Of a stretch of 64,000 nt of DNA, positions 28,001 to 36,075 are shown one piece after another. The notes below the pieces were generated by a model. The model was not told where the DNA came from and did no database searches. It worked only from the letters and a program-made list of their open reading frames with translations. Within the stretch, counting starts at the first letter, position 1, and each line of letters opens with the position of its first letter. The position numbers and the translations under genes are program-made. Source of the stretch: Chitinophagaceae bacterium (GTDB lineage: Bacteria; Bacteroidota; Bacteroidia; Chitinophagales; Chitinophagaceae); NCBI GenBank assembly GCA_019638615.1, contig JAHBTL010000021.1, forward strand, positions 1-64,000, written 5' to 3'.

Positions 28001-28979
28001 GAGAGATGATGAGTATTACTATAAAATTGTAGTGCCGGATAGTGTGGCTGCGGAAACATTGCAGGTTTTACTTACAGCCGACACGTCTCATAAAAACAGC
28101 AATGAGCTTTTTGTAAAATACGGATCATTGCCTTCGGCGTCAGACGCGGATTTTGTATTCCGTAACCCGTTTAAAGCGAACCAGGATATTGTTATTCCGT
28201 CACTCCGGGCGGGCACTTATTATGTAATGGTGAAAGGGAGCTCTTCGCAGTCGCAGAAGCAGGCGGACCTTTTGGCCAAAATCATCAATTTTGAAATTCA
28301 TGCTGTAACAAGCAATAAAGGCGGCAACACGGGTTCAGTTACGGTTAAAATAACCGGCGCCAAGTTTGAAAATAACATGCAGGTATCTGTTACGGATGCC
28401 ACGCTGGGCACGATTACAGCGCATGCCGTTACGGTAAAAAACAGCCTGGAGCTTTTTGCCACCTTTAACCTGGCAGGCGCCGACACCGGGCTGTATGATA
28501 TTAAAATCGTAAAGCCCGGTAACGAAACGGCAACGCTCAACCGAAGCTTTTCCGTTGTGTCCGGATCAGGAGGCCGCTCAACCGGCGGCAACAACGCGCC
28601 GGATGGCTTCTACTGTACCATTCAGAATCTTGATGCGGATGGCGGATTGGAAATAACGCCCGATTATCCGCCGGCAGTAAGGGTAAACAGGATTTTCCCG
28701 ATCGTTATAAAGTATGGCAACTCCGGCAATGTTGATATTCCCATACCCACAAGACGGTTGATCAGTATGACGGATGCACCCATATCGTTCTCCTTTGAGG
28801 ATATCCTGAAAATTATTGGCGACAAGTTATTGGAACGGGCATTAACAGAGTTATCCCTGGAGTTCCAGGACCCGGATGGCATAGGCGGAGTCCTGCGCCC
28901 GGGAGCGGCAGGAACAATTATCATTCATTCGGCAGCCTTCAATGTAGGTGAACTCCTGCGATTCAGATTACTGGAATAA
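22056..28979 (+). CDS. Giant exported repeat protein (four DPGFG repeats, PKD-like and CARDB domains)
   Basis: 2307 residues. TTG at 22056 is the likely start: it gives a full signal peptide ending G-F-G-Q, whereas the first in-frame ATG (22098) cuts it short. Four repeats of about 75 residues, each opening (E)Y-F-x-D-x-D-P-G-F-G, occupy about residues 30-345. PKD/Ig-like and MBG-like domains follow to about residue 900. Then come about eight CARDB modules, each opening with a P-D-L-x type strand and V-K-N-x-G, to about residue 1970. A TIG-like and a G-N-S-G domain end the chain. No T9SS sorting domain is present. In related giant proteins these last modules continue into the kind of sequence now encoded separately at 33943. 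Confidence 0.8.
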   Translation: MLPSKLTYNLILSVMVCFISVAGFGQSITKAEYFVDNDPGFGNAIPLPPGFLNNTRPFSLDISGLTPGMHQLYIRTFQPHESSALGDMDAKGGWSLTASKSFYKETIPVSAISMLYAYEYFFDTDPGFGKGTRVLLSPRSRDSLHVPLSIQSLDNGFHSLYMRFQDEYGRWGLTGVKSFYKDKLTTNTGTPSSIIRGEYFFDTDPGFGAATTIPGTSISTNQDLFFSVDIAALSDGFHLLYTRFLNADGHWGHTAVKTFFKNNFSTKDSAKLTALEYFIDSDPGFGNGIPVQISQPAANPGDIIFQVDLDGVPAGNHLLYVRAKDEKNVWSLTNVDTITVQSAIPRKISIDSVASRICAGSSVDIPFKVSNKFSAGNIFKAQLSSSTGQFSAPVEIGTLASDTSGIISATIPASITYGIGYRIRIVSTNVTDTSTVSNVILINKIPNQTIVISGEKETCVGAQEYSIVSSPGVDYRWSVAGVSSYDTSGASSTVQWSNTGVYTLSVQSKNYCGNGTQASIEVYVFEAPPGITPTLTNNNGLLSATPGTKEQGVTGYQWFRDGGLIANATGSTYATGGTEGAYTVRYVNPCGTGSFSESIIVGGSTGLPQTISFTPVPDKTFGDAAFRLSAAASSGLPVTFTIISGSATISTDTVTIMGAGSITIEASQPGNESYSPAVERLTLNVSKASQVINFTAQPDSVDGRSVYTLAAGASSGLPVSFYVVSGSAKVEGNLLLFIGAGEVKVRAVQNGNSNYLPVFDEKVFCVVPGMPGDLNGMRNVCKGSQRYSVSDIPGATFKWTLSGGGTVSNTSGNNITVNWTEYGTFDLTVTASAQCAPGSEISRSFTIAVSSAIVPGQISGLYPVNDTLIQDFPFLLSWQPSANAQQYDVYIWEDGTAKPAAAAISNLERIGVALYSYQIPGFVAGRKYNWQVHAKNACESVQSSISTFRVPDLPNLVIESVTVRDDLFSGQSTEIGVVVKNIGKAATREKDWRETVWFSTDDTTDRIDDKFLGDKMRVSALQPGESYSTTIPITIPENVSDTYYLIAETNKYRSLPEADFSDNVFVKAININLTPPPDLKVLQVVAKQEAFSGDTIELNYTVANKGTGDTRVNSWMDRIYLSTEEVLDINAAILLGEVMHKGYLQKDDSYDVQCNVTLPRKIFGRHYIHIVTDAKNEVLEFSFETNNTLASEAIAIYLTPPPDFTVNDLIAPARATSGSGMKVDIVVKNEGASAPHRSEKYWYDAVYASRNAVFKREEAILIGSSIQPEALIKDNSLITTGQSYTNSIDITLPAATSGDWYLHAYTDYQDNVFEFNKEDNNVMSRKITLVNPDFIITGVKAPGTVYSGSQVNIEYSIKNKGAGKSLDRHQLDVIRISTTPSFDHNAVQLGSLSFSGAMDTGSVLNKEITVRIPDTLSGLHYLMVETDYNRAQYEEDEANNKSAAIPVQIILSSFPDLKAISIHAAAGNFVADNKLGFSYRVQNAGDTDIVAKSWIDNIYISKSSTWPAGDAYRLKSIEQNRTLLRNDYYDVQDSVEISSLLLRQLNIDSTDCYLFIVSDSRGDIFEYRKEDNNTAVTPPFFVSRPQRADLVMQSVSGTVDSVKAGGQITLEWTVINKGGRTGYYSKYWEDMPLLSSDSIPDNNDRRLTGTVVYGPLETDSSYTKKMVLSIPNGIQGEFYVLMVADYYNRNDDIDPSDNHKVLSLRVTDDHGDTVEIKKPIQVTLPPSSDLAVSFNAPSIVYAGQPFVIRYKVVNDGVAATTGSGWTDRVRISLDGLPDYADYIVGENIFKGKLQPGEFYEDSIVVKIPLTAEGNYYLLLKTDDNNIVYEHNGEENNVAASILFVEPQLPADLVVSTVETVAEAGINTTINVKWTTRNSGANPAAGQVTHIIYASTDTVLDEKDIVLSTVSNSVNLAPFNEMQISTNVKLKAPQDGWNHILVRTDGSNNILESDESNNVRSSDSIRVNIPQLHIGTVLNTTLVRDDEYYYKIVVPDSVAAETLQVLLTADTSHKNSNELFVKYGSLPSASDADFVFRNPFKANQDIVIPSLRAGTYYVMVKGSSSQSQKQADLLAKIINFEIHAVTSNKGGNTGSVTVKITGAKFENNMQVSVTDATLGTITAHAVTVKNSLELFATFNLAGADTGLYDIKIVKPGNETATLNRSFSVVSGSGGRSTGGNNAPDGFYCTIQNLDADGGLEITPDYPPAVRVNRIFPIVIKYGNSGNVDIPIPTRRLISMTDAPISFSFEDILKIIGDKLLERALTELSLEFQDPDGIGGVLRPGAAGTIIIHSAAFNVGELLRFRLLE

Positions 28980-29008
28980 GCTGTGAGCAAAAATTTTAAA
29001 ATGGAAGT

Positions 29009-32000
29009 ATGAAACGGACTAAACAAATAGAAAACAGGTTGAGCATCTACACAGTGCTGTTAAAAGTATTTGTGTGGATCGTTGGCCCAATGTTTTTTGC
29101 TTCCACTTTAAACGGGCAAAATATTGTTCGTCCGAATATCGAGGGACCGGCAGGCTTGCAGGTCAACACTTTTACCGGTAGTCTTTTTTATCAGCGTACA
29201 GATATGTTCATTCCCGGAAGGGGATTATCCATTGATCTTTCCTTTTCCTATAACAGTGCTGATCGGGCATTTGATCTTGGGTTCGGCTATGGATGGACAT
29301 GTTCTTATCATCAGTTTTATATCAAAGACAGCGCTACCGGCAGCATACGCTTATACAGGGAAGACGGGCGAAAAGACCTGTATGAAAAGAAAGGAGCGGC
29401 GTTTATACCGCCTGTTGGAATCTTTGACCAATTAACGGAATATGAAACCGGCAAATACCGCTACCGTACAAAAAGCGGCACGCAATATTTTTTCGAAAAT
29501 CCTGCACACCAGAAACTCACCCGCATTCGTGACAGGAATGGTAATGAAATAATTTTATCATATAGCGGAAATGCCCTTAACTCAATTGCCGACGCATCGG
29601 GTCGCAGTGTTGAATTGGTATGGAATGGCAACCGGTTGCAGGAACTGAGAGCGACGCTCGGCAATGAAACGAGAAGTGTTAAATATACCTACACCTCTAA
29701 CGGTTGTTTGGCAAGCGTACGTAATCCGGAAAATGGGCTGATCAATTATACCTACAATGCGAACCGGATGATGCAGAGCCTGATGACGCCTAACAGGTTC
29801 CTGATCAATATTACCTATGACAAAAACACAGCGGTAGAAAAGCTGGTGTCGTGCCGGAAAGAGCAAAGGATCATGTATGAAGGGTCCAACCTGAAGACAT
29901 ACCTTATTGAGCGCGGGGAAAACAAGAATACAACCACTACCTATTCATTTGATGAGAAGGGCAGGCTGATCCAGCGGGCAGGCAATTGTTGCGGTTTTAA
30001 AAACGCCTACACGTATGATGAGTACAACAATATTGCTTCGATCACCGATGCCAACGGAAGACAAACGAAATACACCTACGATAAAACAGGCAATCTCGTT
30101 TCGGAAACGAATGCACTCAACCAAACGGCAGTATACCGGTATGAGCCTGTTTTTAACCAGGTAACCGAATATATTGACAAAGCCGGGAACAGAACCTTCT
30201 ATGAGTACGATGAAAGGGGTAACCTGGTTAAGATCACACATCCGTTGAATATCGTCGAAACTTTTGAATACGATCAGTACGGCAATAAAATAAAAGCAAA
30301 AAACGGGCGCGGCTTCATCACAACCTATGGATATGACAGTTACGGATATCTGCAGAAAATAACGAATGCCCTGGGCTTTTCCGACAGCTATCTGTATGAT
30401 GCGTGGGGCAACCTGCGCGAGCAAACCGATGCCAGGAATAATAAAACTGCTTATACCTACACAAAGCTGAACCAGCTGAAAGATGAGACAGACGCCACAG
30501 GTGCAAAAACAAGCCTGGAGTATGATGGCAACGGCAATGTGAAGCTGGAGCGGGATGCAAAAGGCAATGCTACACAATACGTATACGATGAGAACGATAA
30601 CCCGGTTATTGTAAGAGACGCTCTCGGCAAAAGCACCATTAATCAATACGATCCCTTTGGCAATCTTGTTTCCAGCATTGATGCCACCGGCGCTGAAACA
30701 AAGTACACCTACGACAACCTGAACCGCCTTATTACAAAGGTGAACCCGGAGGGAGAACGTACGCAATATGCCTATGACGCCAATGGCAACAGGATCGCGG
30801 TCAACTATCCCAACGGCAATACGGTCAACATTCAATACGATGTACTGAACCGGGTTGTACAGACGAGTGATCAGTATGGTTTGATAGCCGCTTATGAATA
30901 CGATGCCAGCGGCAATAAGAAATCGGAACGGAACGGGAACGGGCATATCATTACCTATCGCTATGACGCGCTCAACAGGTTGCTCTCTGTTACCGACCCC
31001 GCCGGCAACGCGGTATTTTATGCATACGATGCCAACGATAACCTGCTCACGGAAACCGACCACAATAACCGCGTTACCCAATATGTATACGATGAAGATG
31101 ACCGGCAAATCCAGGTAAAAGACGCGCTCAATCATATATCCCACTCAGCTTACGACCGGGCGGGCAATCTTGAATCCGTTAAAGATGCCAATGGAAATAC
31201 GACACAGTATACCTATGATGCGGTAAACCGGAAAACTGCAGAACGCTTTGCCGATAACAGCACCCGCAGTTATGAATATGATAAGAACAGCAATCTTGTT
31301 AAGCGTACAGATGCCAAAGGACAGGCGACGGAGTATATCTACGATGAGCGGGATCGGCTGAATACAAGACGCTATCCCGGTAGTACCGAAAATTTCGATT
31401 ATGATGATGCAGACAGGATGATCCTTGCAAGAAACCCCAATGCCGAGGTCACATTCAGGTATGATAAAGTGGGACGCATTATTTCCGAAACGCTGAACGG
31501 GAAGGTTACGGCATATCAATACAGCATTCAACAGAATACCAAAACCATTGTCTATCCCGGCGGGCGCGTTATTAAAAGAGAGCTGGATGGCCGCAACCGC
31601 ATCCGCAATATAAGAGATGCGCAAAAGCTGCTGGCGGAATTCAGTTACGATAACGGCGGAAAACTGACCAACAGACGATATGCTAATAATACCTCATCCG
31701 GTTATACGTACAACAGCACGGGCACACTGGCAACTGTTGCGCACCAGCCCGGATCCTTTGTAAACCTTGCCTACAGTTACGACAAAGCCGGCAATCCTTT
31801 GCAGGTTCAATTTGCCCATCGTTCGTTCACGGAGCAATATACGTATGATGCTTTGCACCAGGTAACGGGTTACCAGCAAGGGTCAAACAATGCAACCTAT
31901 ACTTACGACGCTGTAGGCAATCGCAGTGCTGCGCAAATAAATGCTGTTTCTTACGGCTATCAGGTAAATGCTATGAATGCCTATAGCAGCATTACCGGCA

Positions 32001-33298
32001 CTAATTCCGTTGAGCCGGTCTATGACGCGAATGGCAATACGGCCAACGATGGCCGGTTTACCTACGGGTATGACCCCGAAAACCGGATGACTGCCGTAAA
32101 CAACGGTTCCGTACTGGCGAATGTGTATGATGCATTAGGCAGGCGGATACAGCGAAGAACCGCAACGGACACTGTTTTTTATTATTACGACGGGCAACAG
32201 GTAATAGAAGAACGCAACAGCGTTGATGCCGTATTGGCAACCTACGCATGGGGTGGATGGATAGACGATGCCGTGAACATGCAGCGAAACGGGCAGGATT
32301 ATTTTTATCATGCCAACCACCTCGGCTCCATTGCCGCGATTACCAATCAAAGCGGATCAGTTACCGAACGTTATGAATATGATGTTTACGGAAAGATAAA
32401 AGTATACGATGCGAATTACAACCTGTTGGCTCGCTCAGCTATAGGCAACAGCTATACGTATACCGGCAGGCAATACGAATGGGAGACCGGCTTCTATTTT
32501 TACCGCGCCAGGACCTATGATCCCGAACATGGCCGGTTTATGCAACGCGATCCGTTGGGCTATGTGGACGGGTTGGGGTTATATACTTACGTAAATAACG
32601 CGGCAACGGTGATGGCTGATCCTATGGGGATGGAGGGTGTTGACTTATGTAAATGGTGGAACAAGGCTTCGGATTTTATTGGAGGTTTTGGAGAAGGAGT
32701 AAAGGATGGCTTTTTTGAAACTATTGATTTCATCCTAAACGACGTATGGAGACCTCAGTTCTGGAAGGACGTTTATGCAGGACTTAGCTCTCTGACCCCA
32801 GAAGGTGTAGAAGCTGCCATCACTAATGCAATTAGAAATATTCCGAACCTTACGGCAAGAGATTGGGGATATATCTTGGGAAAGGGGGGATTTGATCTTT
32901 TGCTCGGATCTAAAGGCGTAAAAACTGCTGTACAAGGTTCAGTAAGAGGATTAAAATATTTTAAAGGCGCTCAAGAGATTAGTAAAGCCGCTAAGGGTGG
33001 AAGTTTTGCAGAAAGAGTATTTTTAAGCGAAAAATTTGGGATCACATCTGAAAGATTTGCGAATAGTATTACTGGTGTAAAAGGCACTTGGAATAATCAA
33101 GGTGGTTTATTCAAAATGGGATGGTCTACCCAAAGTAAATATGGTGGGGGCATGCAATTAAGAATTGGCTTTGGTAGCAAAGTTGGGAATCCCAATCAAG
33201 CATGGCGACATATATATGTTCCTAAAACATTTGTTCCGAATAGTTTTGCTAATCCATCAATCCAAGTAAAGCGATCGTTATTTAAACTGGGACAATAA
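29009..33298 (+). CDS. Rhs-repeat polymorphic toxin
   Basis: 1429 residues with its own signal-like N-terminus (to about residue 37). Dense YD repeats (Y-D-x-x-G-N and variants) run from about residue 150 to 1150. The Rhs core-associated motif ends the shell (R-A-R-T-Y-D-P-E-H-G-R-F, R-D-P-L-G-Y near 1160-1180, and D-P-M-G-M at about 1204). Residues 1205-1429 are the variable C-terminal toxin region: a helical linker rich in Gly and Lys, then an unrecognised domain with G-L-F-K-M-G-W-S-T, R-I-G-F-G and W-R-H-I-Y-V-P-K-T-F. Family knowledge: the shell encloses a toxin released into competing cells. The toxin region is visibly more A/T-rich than the shell. The immunity gene follows after 2 bases. 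Confidence 0.9.
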   Translation: MKRTKQIENRLSIYTVLLKVFVWIVGPMFFASTLNGQNIVRPNIEGPAGLQVNTFTGSLFYQRTDMFIPGRGLSIDLSFSYNSADRAFDLGFGYGWTCSYHQFYIKDSATGSIRLYREDGRKDLYEKKGAAFIPPVGIFDQLTEYETGKYRYRTKSGTQYFFENPAHQKLTRIRDRNGNEIILSYSGNALNSIADASGRSVELVWNGNRLQELRATLGNETRSVKYTYTSNGCLASVRNPENGLINYTYNANRMMQSLMTPNRFLINITYDKNTAVEKLVSCRKEQRIMYEGSNLKTYLIERGENKNTTTTYSFDEKGRLIQRAGNCCGFKNAYTYDEYNNIASITDANGRQTKYTYDKTGNLVSETNALNQTAVYRYEPVFNQVTEYIDKAGNRTFYEYDERGNLVKITHPLNIVETFEYDQYGNKIKAKNGRGFITTYGYDSYGYLQKITNALGFSDSYLYDAWGNLREQTDARNNKTAYTYTKLNQLKDETDATGAKTSLEYDGNGNVKLERDAKGNATQYVYDENDNPVIVRDALGKSTINQYDPFGNLVSSIDATGAETKYTYDNLNRLITKVNPEGERTQYAYDANGNRIAVNYPNGNTVNIQYDVLNRVVQTSDQYGLIAAYEYDASGNKKSERNGNGHIITYRYDALNRLLSVTDPAGNAVFYAYDANDNLLTETDHNNRVTQYVYDEDDRQIQVKDALNHISHSAYDRAGNLESVKDANGNTTQYTYDAVNRKTAERFADNSTRSYEYDKNSNLVKRTDAKGQATEYIYDERDRLNTRRYPGSTENFDYDDADRMILARNPNAEVTFRYDKVGRIISETLNGKVTAYQYSIQQNTKTIVYPGGRVIKRELDGRNRIRNIRDAQKLLAEFSYDNGGKLTNRRYANNTSSGYTYNSTGTLATVAHQPGSFVNLAYSYDKAGNPLQVQFAHRSFTEQYTYDALHQVTGYQQGSNNATYTYDAVGNRSAAQINAVSYGYQVNAMNAYSSITGTNSVEPVYDANGNTANDGRFTYGYDPENRMTAVNNGSVLANVYDALGRRIQRRTATDTVFYYYDGQQVIEERNSVDAVLATYAWGGWIDDAVNMQRNGQDYFYHANHLGSIAAITNQSGSVTERYEYDVYGKIKVYDANYNLLARSAIGNSYTYTGRQYEWETGFYFYRARTYDPEHGRFMQRDPLGYVDGLGLYTYVNNAATVMADPMGMEGVDLCKWWNKASDFIGGFGEGVKDGFFETIDFILNDVWRPQFWKDVYAGLSSLTPEGVEAAITNAIRNIPNLTARDWGYILGKGGFDLLLGSKGVKTAVQGSVRGLKYFKGAQEISKAAKGGSFAERVFLSEKFGITSERFANSITGVKGTWNNQGGLFKMGWSTQSKYGGGMQLRIGFGSKVGNPNQAWRHIYVPKTFVPNSFANPSIQVKRSLFKLGQ

Positions 33299-33300
33299 TC

Positions 33301-33750
33301 ATGAAGTATTCAGATAAGATAATACATATGGTTGATTATATCAATTCATTGTTGAAGAAATACAACGAGACGCCAATTTTTAATAACAAAAACTTCATAG
33401 TCGATGGAATGGGTTGGGAAGAGTATTTAAAAATTACTTTTAAAAAAACAGATTCAATAAGCTTTGAAATAATCTTCTCTTCAAATGACTTTCAAATAAA
33501 TATCGACAGAGCCCATGAAGCAGTAGATTTAAGTTACAGCGATTTCAATGATAATAAATTAATAATAAAAGATTTTTTTGAAATTTTATTTACTTGCGGT
33601 GTTAAGGTAAAGTATTGTGGTTCAAATTATACCAAAATATATTTTTTTGATAGTAGTGAGAACTGCGTTAAAACTTTAAAATATGTAACAGGTTTGTATT
33701 TAAAAGTAAGCTGTCAAACAAAAAAGTACCAACCGATATATGCTAAGTGA
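33301..33750 (+). CDS. Candidate immunity protein for the Rhs toxin
   Basis: 149 residues, small and cytosolic, with no signal peptide. It starts 2 bases after the Rhs stop on the same strand and is strongly A/T-rich, like most polymorphic-toxin immunity genes. The sequence (an N-terminal helix, then strands with S-F-E-I-I-F-S and I-K-D-F-F-E-I-L-F) matches no immunity family I can name. The role is inferred from position alone. Confidence 0.7.
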   Translation: MKYSDKIIHMVDYINSLLKKYNETPIFNNKNFIVDGMGWEEYLKITFKKTDSISFEIIFSSNDFQINIDRAHEAVDLSYSDFNDNKLIIKDFFEILFTCGVKVKYCGSNYTKIYFFDSSENCVKTLKYVTGLYLKVSCQTKKYQPIYAK

Positions 33751-33762
33751 AAATACTTTTAA

Positions 33763-33885
33763 AACTATTATTTTTTATACTTAGCAAAAGAGTTTATAGA
33801 AGATTGGGTGGCAAGCTTGGACTATCAGCCAACTATAGAAGAAAAGGCGAAAGAACTATACGATTATGCAATGAATGACGAGTAA
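33763..33885 (+). pseudogene. C-terminal remnant of another immunity gene
   Basis: A frame open from just after a stop at 33760 to TAA 33883..33885 encodes about 40 residues ending E-D-W-V-A-S-L-D-Y-Q-P-T, then K-A-K-E-L-Y-D-Y-A-M-N-D-E. It has no start codon or front part. The helical, acidic C-terminus is typical of small immunity proteins and unrelated to the intact gene just upstream. Scraps of displaced immunity genes after an Rhs toxin are what is left when the toxin tip and its immunity gene are exchanged. Confidence 0.5.
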
Positions 33886-33942
33886 ATAACTGAAGCTTCA
33901 GTCTACAAGACTTTGACTACTAAATGTTTAAAAATCGTAAAT

Positions 33943-35571
33943 ATGAAACTACGATTAGCTATAATAGTTTGTTTTTCTTTTGTTATTAATACTTCTATTG
34001 CCCAACCATCATCTAATTGTCCTTTAGGGGGCATTCAAGATGGACTATTCGGCTCCGGCGGTTTGGACAGTCTTGCAAAAAATATCGCTAACTATATTGA
34101 TATCCTCATCCGTGTTGTCCGCTCCATTGACCCTAACGATATTGTTGGCCCCAAAGGCTATGCCGATAAACAATTTGTATCGGTAAAAAGCAAAATGGGC
34201 TTTACGGTGCGGTTTGAGAACAGCGCCAACTTTGCCACGGCGCCGGCGCAAAATGTAACGGTGCATTTACCGGTTGATCCAAAAATCAATATTAATTCAC
34301 TCCGGCTCAGCAATTTCGGTTTCGGCATCTACCGGTTTGATGTACCGGAGGATAAAACCTATCACACTGCGCGTCTTGACCTGAGAGATTCATTGGGTTT
34401 GTTCGTTGATCTTACATCAGGCATTGATATTGTGAATAATGAAATATTCTGGATATTCCGTTCCATTGATCCTGCTACGGGACTTGCTCCAACGGAAGCA
34501 ATGAAAGGATTTCTTGCCATTAATGATACAACTGCCAAAGCAGATAGTGCTGCCTACGGCGCAGGCGAGGGGTTTGTAAGTTTTTACGTGGTGCCAAATA
34601 GTACGGTGGCTAAAACCGGCGATACGGTTTCCGCAAAAGCAAGTATTGTGTTCGATATCAATGAACCCATTGAAACCAATACCTGGCAAAATACGATTGA
34701 CGCGGTGGCGCCGGTTAGCAAAATAGAATCCGCTTCAGCCAAAAACGGGGACATTACGCTTAACTGGTCGGGTATAGACGATGCAGGCGGCAGCGGCGTA
34801 AAAGAATACGCGCTGTATGTATCAGAAAACAATCAGCCCTATGAATTGTTCCAGGATAAGATTGCGGATCATTCCATTGTATACCCCGGCATCCCCGGCA
34901 ACTCCTATTGCTTTTATACATTGGCAACCGATCATACCGGAAACCCTGAACCGGAAAAAATCAATGGCTGTGAGTTTGCCGTAACACTGAACCTCGATGG
35001 AACGGCATTGCCTTTGACCTGGTTATATATCGATGCCAAACAATCCGGTGAAGATGTATTGCTGCAATGGGGAACTGTGGCGGAAGAGAATACAAAATAT
35101 TTTGTAATTGAACGTTCAACAGACGGCGTCAACTTTGTAGATGCAGGAACGGTAGCGGCTGCCGGCAACAGTGTTCAAACGCAGAATTATACATTCACAG
35201 ACAGGAATGCAACGCAATTGCAATCTCCCGTGCTTTATTATCGTTTAAGGCAGATAGATGCCGACGGAAACTACAGCTATTCTAACGTTGAGAAAATCAA
35301 TATCCGGTCAAAAGCTCCTGTAATAAAAGCATTCCCTAATCCGTTCCGGTACCGGCTTTCATTGACCATACAGCATGTAAGCAGGTCAGACAAAGCCGAA
35401 AGCGTTTCTTTATATACACGGGATGGCAGGCTTGTTTATCATCGTAAGCTTCAGCATTCCGGAAATGCAACGATCCTGCTGGATGATATTCCGCCATTTG
35501 CAGCGGGTGTATATATCCTGCAGGCTGTTATTAATGGCAGGGCGTATACAATGCAATTGTTACGTGAATAA
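33943..35571 (+). CDS. Exported T9SS-sorted protein (C-terminal module of a giant protein)
   Basis: 542 residues from ATG 33943; a TTG ten codons upstream is less likely. Signal peptide to about residue 21. Residues about 60-260 match a module common at the C-terminal side of giant Bacteroidota proteins (S-I-D-P-N-D-I-V-G-P-K-G-Y, then F-A-T-A-P-A-Q-N-V-T-V, then S-I-V-F-D-I-N-E-P-I). A fibronectin-like region follows. The last 75 residues are a type A T9SS sorting domain (A-F-P-N-P-F near residue 464, G-V-Y-I-L-Q near the end). It is therefore predicted to be secreted through the outer membrane. It lies downstream of the Rhs toxin and may be the detached end of the giant protein at 22056. 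Confidence 0.8.
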   Translation: MKLRLAIIVCFSFVINTSIAQPSSNCPLGGIQDGLFGSGGLDSLAKNIANYIDILIRVVRSIDPNDIVGPKGYADKQFVSVKSKMGFTVRFENSANFATAPAQNVTVHLPVDPKININSLRLSNFGFGIYRFDVPEDKTYHTARLDLRDSLGLFVDLTSGIDIVNNEIFWIFRSIDPATGLAPTEAMKGFLAINDTTAKADSAAYGAGEGFVSFYVVPNSTVAKTGDTVSAKASIVFDINEPIETNTWQNTIDAVAPVSKIESASAKNGDITLNWSGIDDAGGSGVKEYALYVSENNQPYELFQDKIADHSIVYPGIPGNSYCFYTLATDHTGNPEPEKINGCEFAVTLNLDGTALPLTWLYIDAKQSGEDVLLQWGTVAEENTKYFVIERSTDGVNFVDAGTVAAAGNSVQTQNYTFTDRNATQLQSPVLYYRLRQIDADGNYSYSNVEKINIRSKAPVIKAFPNPFRYRLSLTIQHVSRSDKAESVSLYTRDGRLVYHRKLQHSGNATILLDDIPPFAAGVYILQAVINGRAYTMQLLRE

Positions 35572-35880
35572 GATAAAAGGTGTAAGGTGTAGGGTGGAAG
35601 GTATAAGGTTGTGAGAGTATGTATTTGCAGTCAGAAAATCTATCAGGTAATAAGGTAGGGCATATATAGTACAGATCTGTTACTTAGGTAATAAGCTTGC
35701 CTGTTGGCAGGCAGAGTTCCCGGACTACGCGATAAACCTTAGAGCGCTAACATTATTTTTGTTCCTGTTTTGAAGCAAAGATTTGAGCTTTATTGCGGTA
35801 TGTGCTTATTTCTGATTTTGCCGTAATGAAAATAGTTCTCACTGAAGGTAACTTTTCTCACCGCAGGTAAATGCCCCTTA
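35572..35880. other. Non-coding stretch
   Basis: No gene. The first 70 bases are made of 'aaggtgtaaggtg'-like repeats, and the rest is unremarkable. No terminator with a T-run is obvious. Confidence 0.4.
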
Positions 35881-36047
35881 GAATATTTGGTTGGGTGCAT
35901 TTCAAATTTTCGCGCTATACAAATTTTCCGGTCGGTGAGACCTGCCCGACTACGTCATTCAGGCGGGCATCGACCGGTAGTGAGTCCTACAGGCGGGTAT
36001 CACCACCCGCCTGCGAAAATTTGAAATGCGCCCCGGAATATTTGGTT
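35881..36047. mobile_element. Small inverted-repeat element with target-site duplication (family A)
   Basis: The termini GGGTGCATTTCAAATTTTCG (from 35893) and CGAAAATTTGAAATGCGCCC (to about 36033) are near-perfect inverted repeats enclosing about 100 bases of GC-rich hairpins. The 12-base word GAATATTTGGTT occurs immediately on both sides (35881..35892 and 36036..36047), as expected for a target-site duplication. There is no coding capacity, so it is a MITE-like unit moved by a transposase elsewhere. The right duplication contains the TTTG box of the tRNA-operon promoter. Confidence 0.75.
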
Positions 36048-36071
36048 TGTATTTTATTTTTTCTATCTTTG
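36041..36071 (+). promoter_or_regulatory. Promoter of the leader-tRNA operon
   Basis: TTTG (36041..36044), a 19-base spacer and TATCTTTG (36064..36071) match the Bacteroidota consensus with the same spacing as the tRNA-Ser promoter. Start of transcription is expected four to seven bases after the -7 box, at about 36075..36078, which coincides with the ATG of the leader frame. Confidence 0.75.
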
Positions 36072-36075
36072 CATT

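Noticed and set aside
29945..31144. Long minus-strand open frame opposite the Rhs gene
   Set aside because: It is opposite the YD repeats of a clearly coding gene. The frame is kept open by repetitive plus-strand codons, and the product shows no signal, domain or start context.
29400..32700. CRISPR-like regular repeats
   Set aside because: The repeats are in-frame YD codons of the Rhs gene and vary in sequence and spacing.
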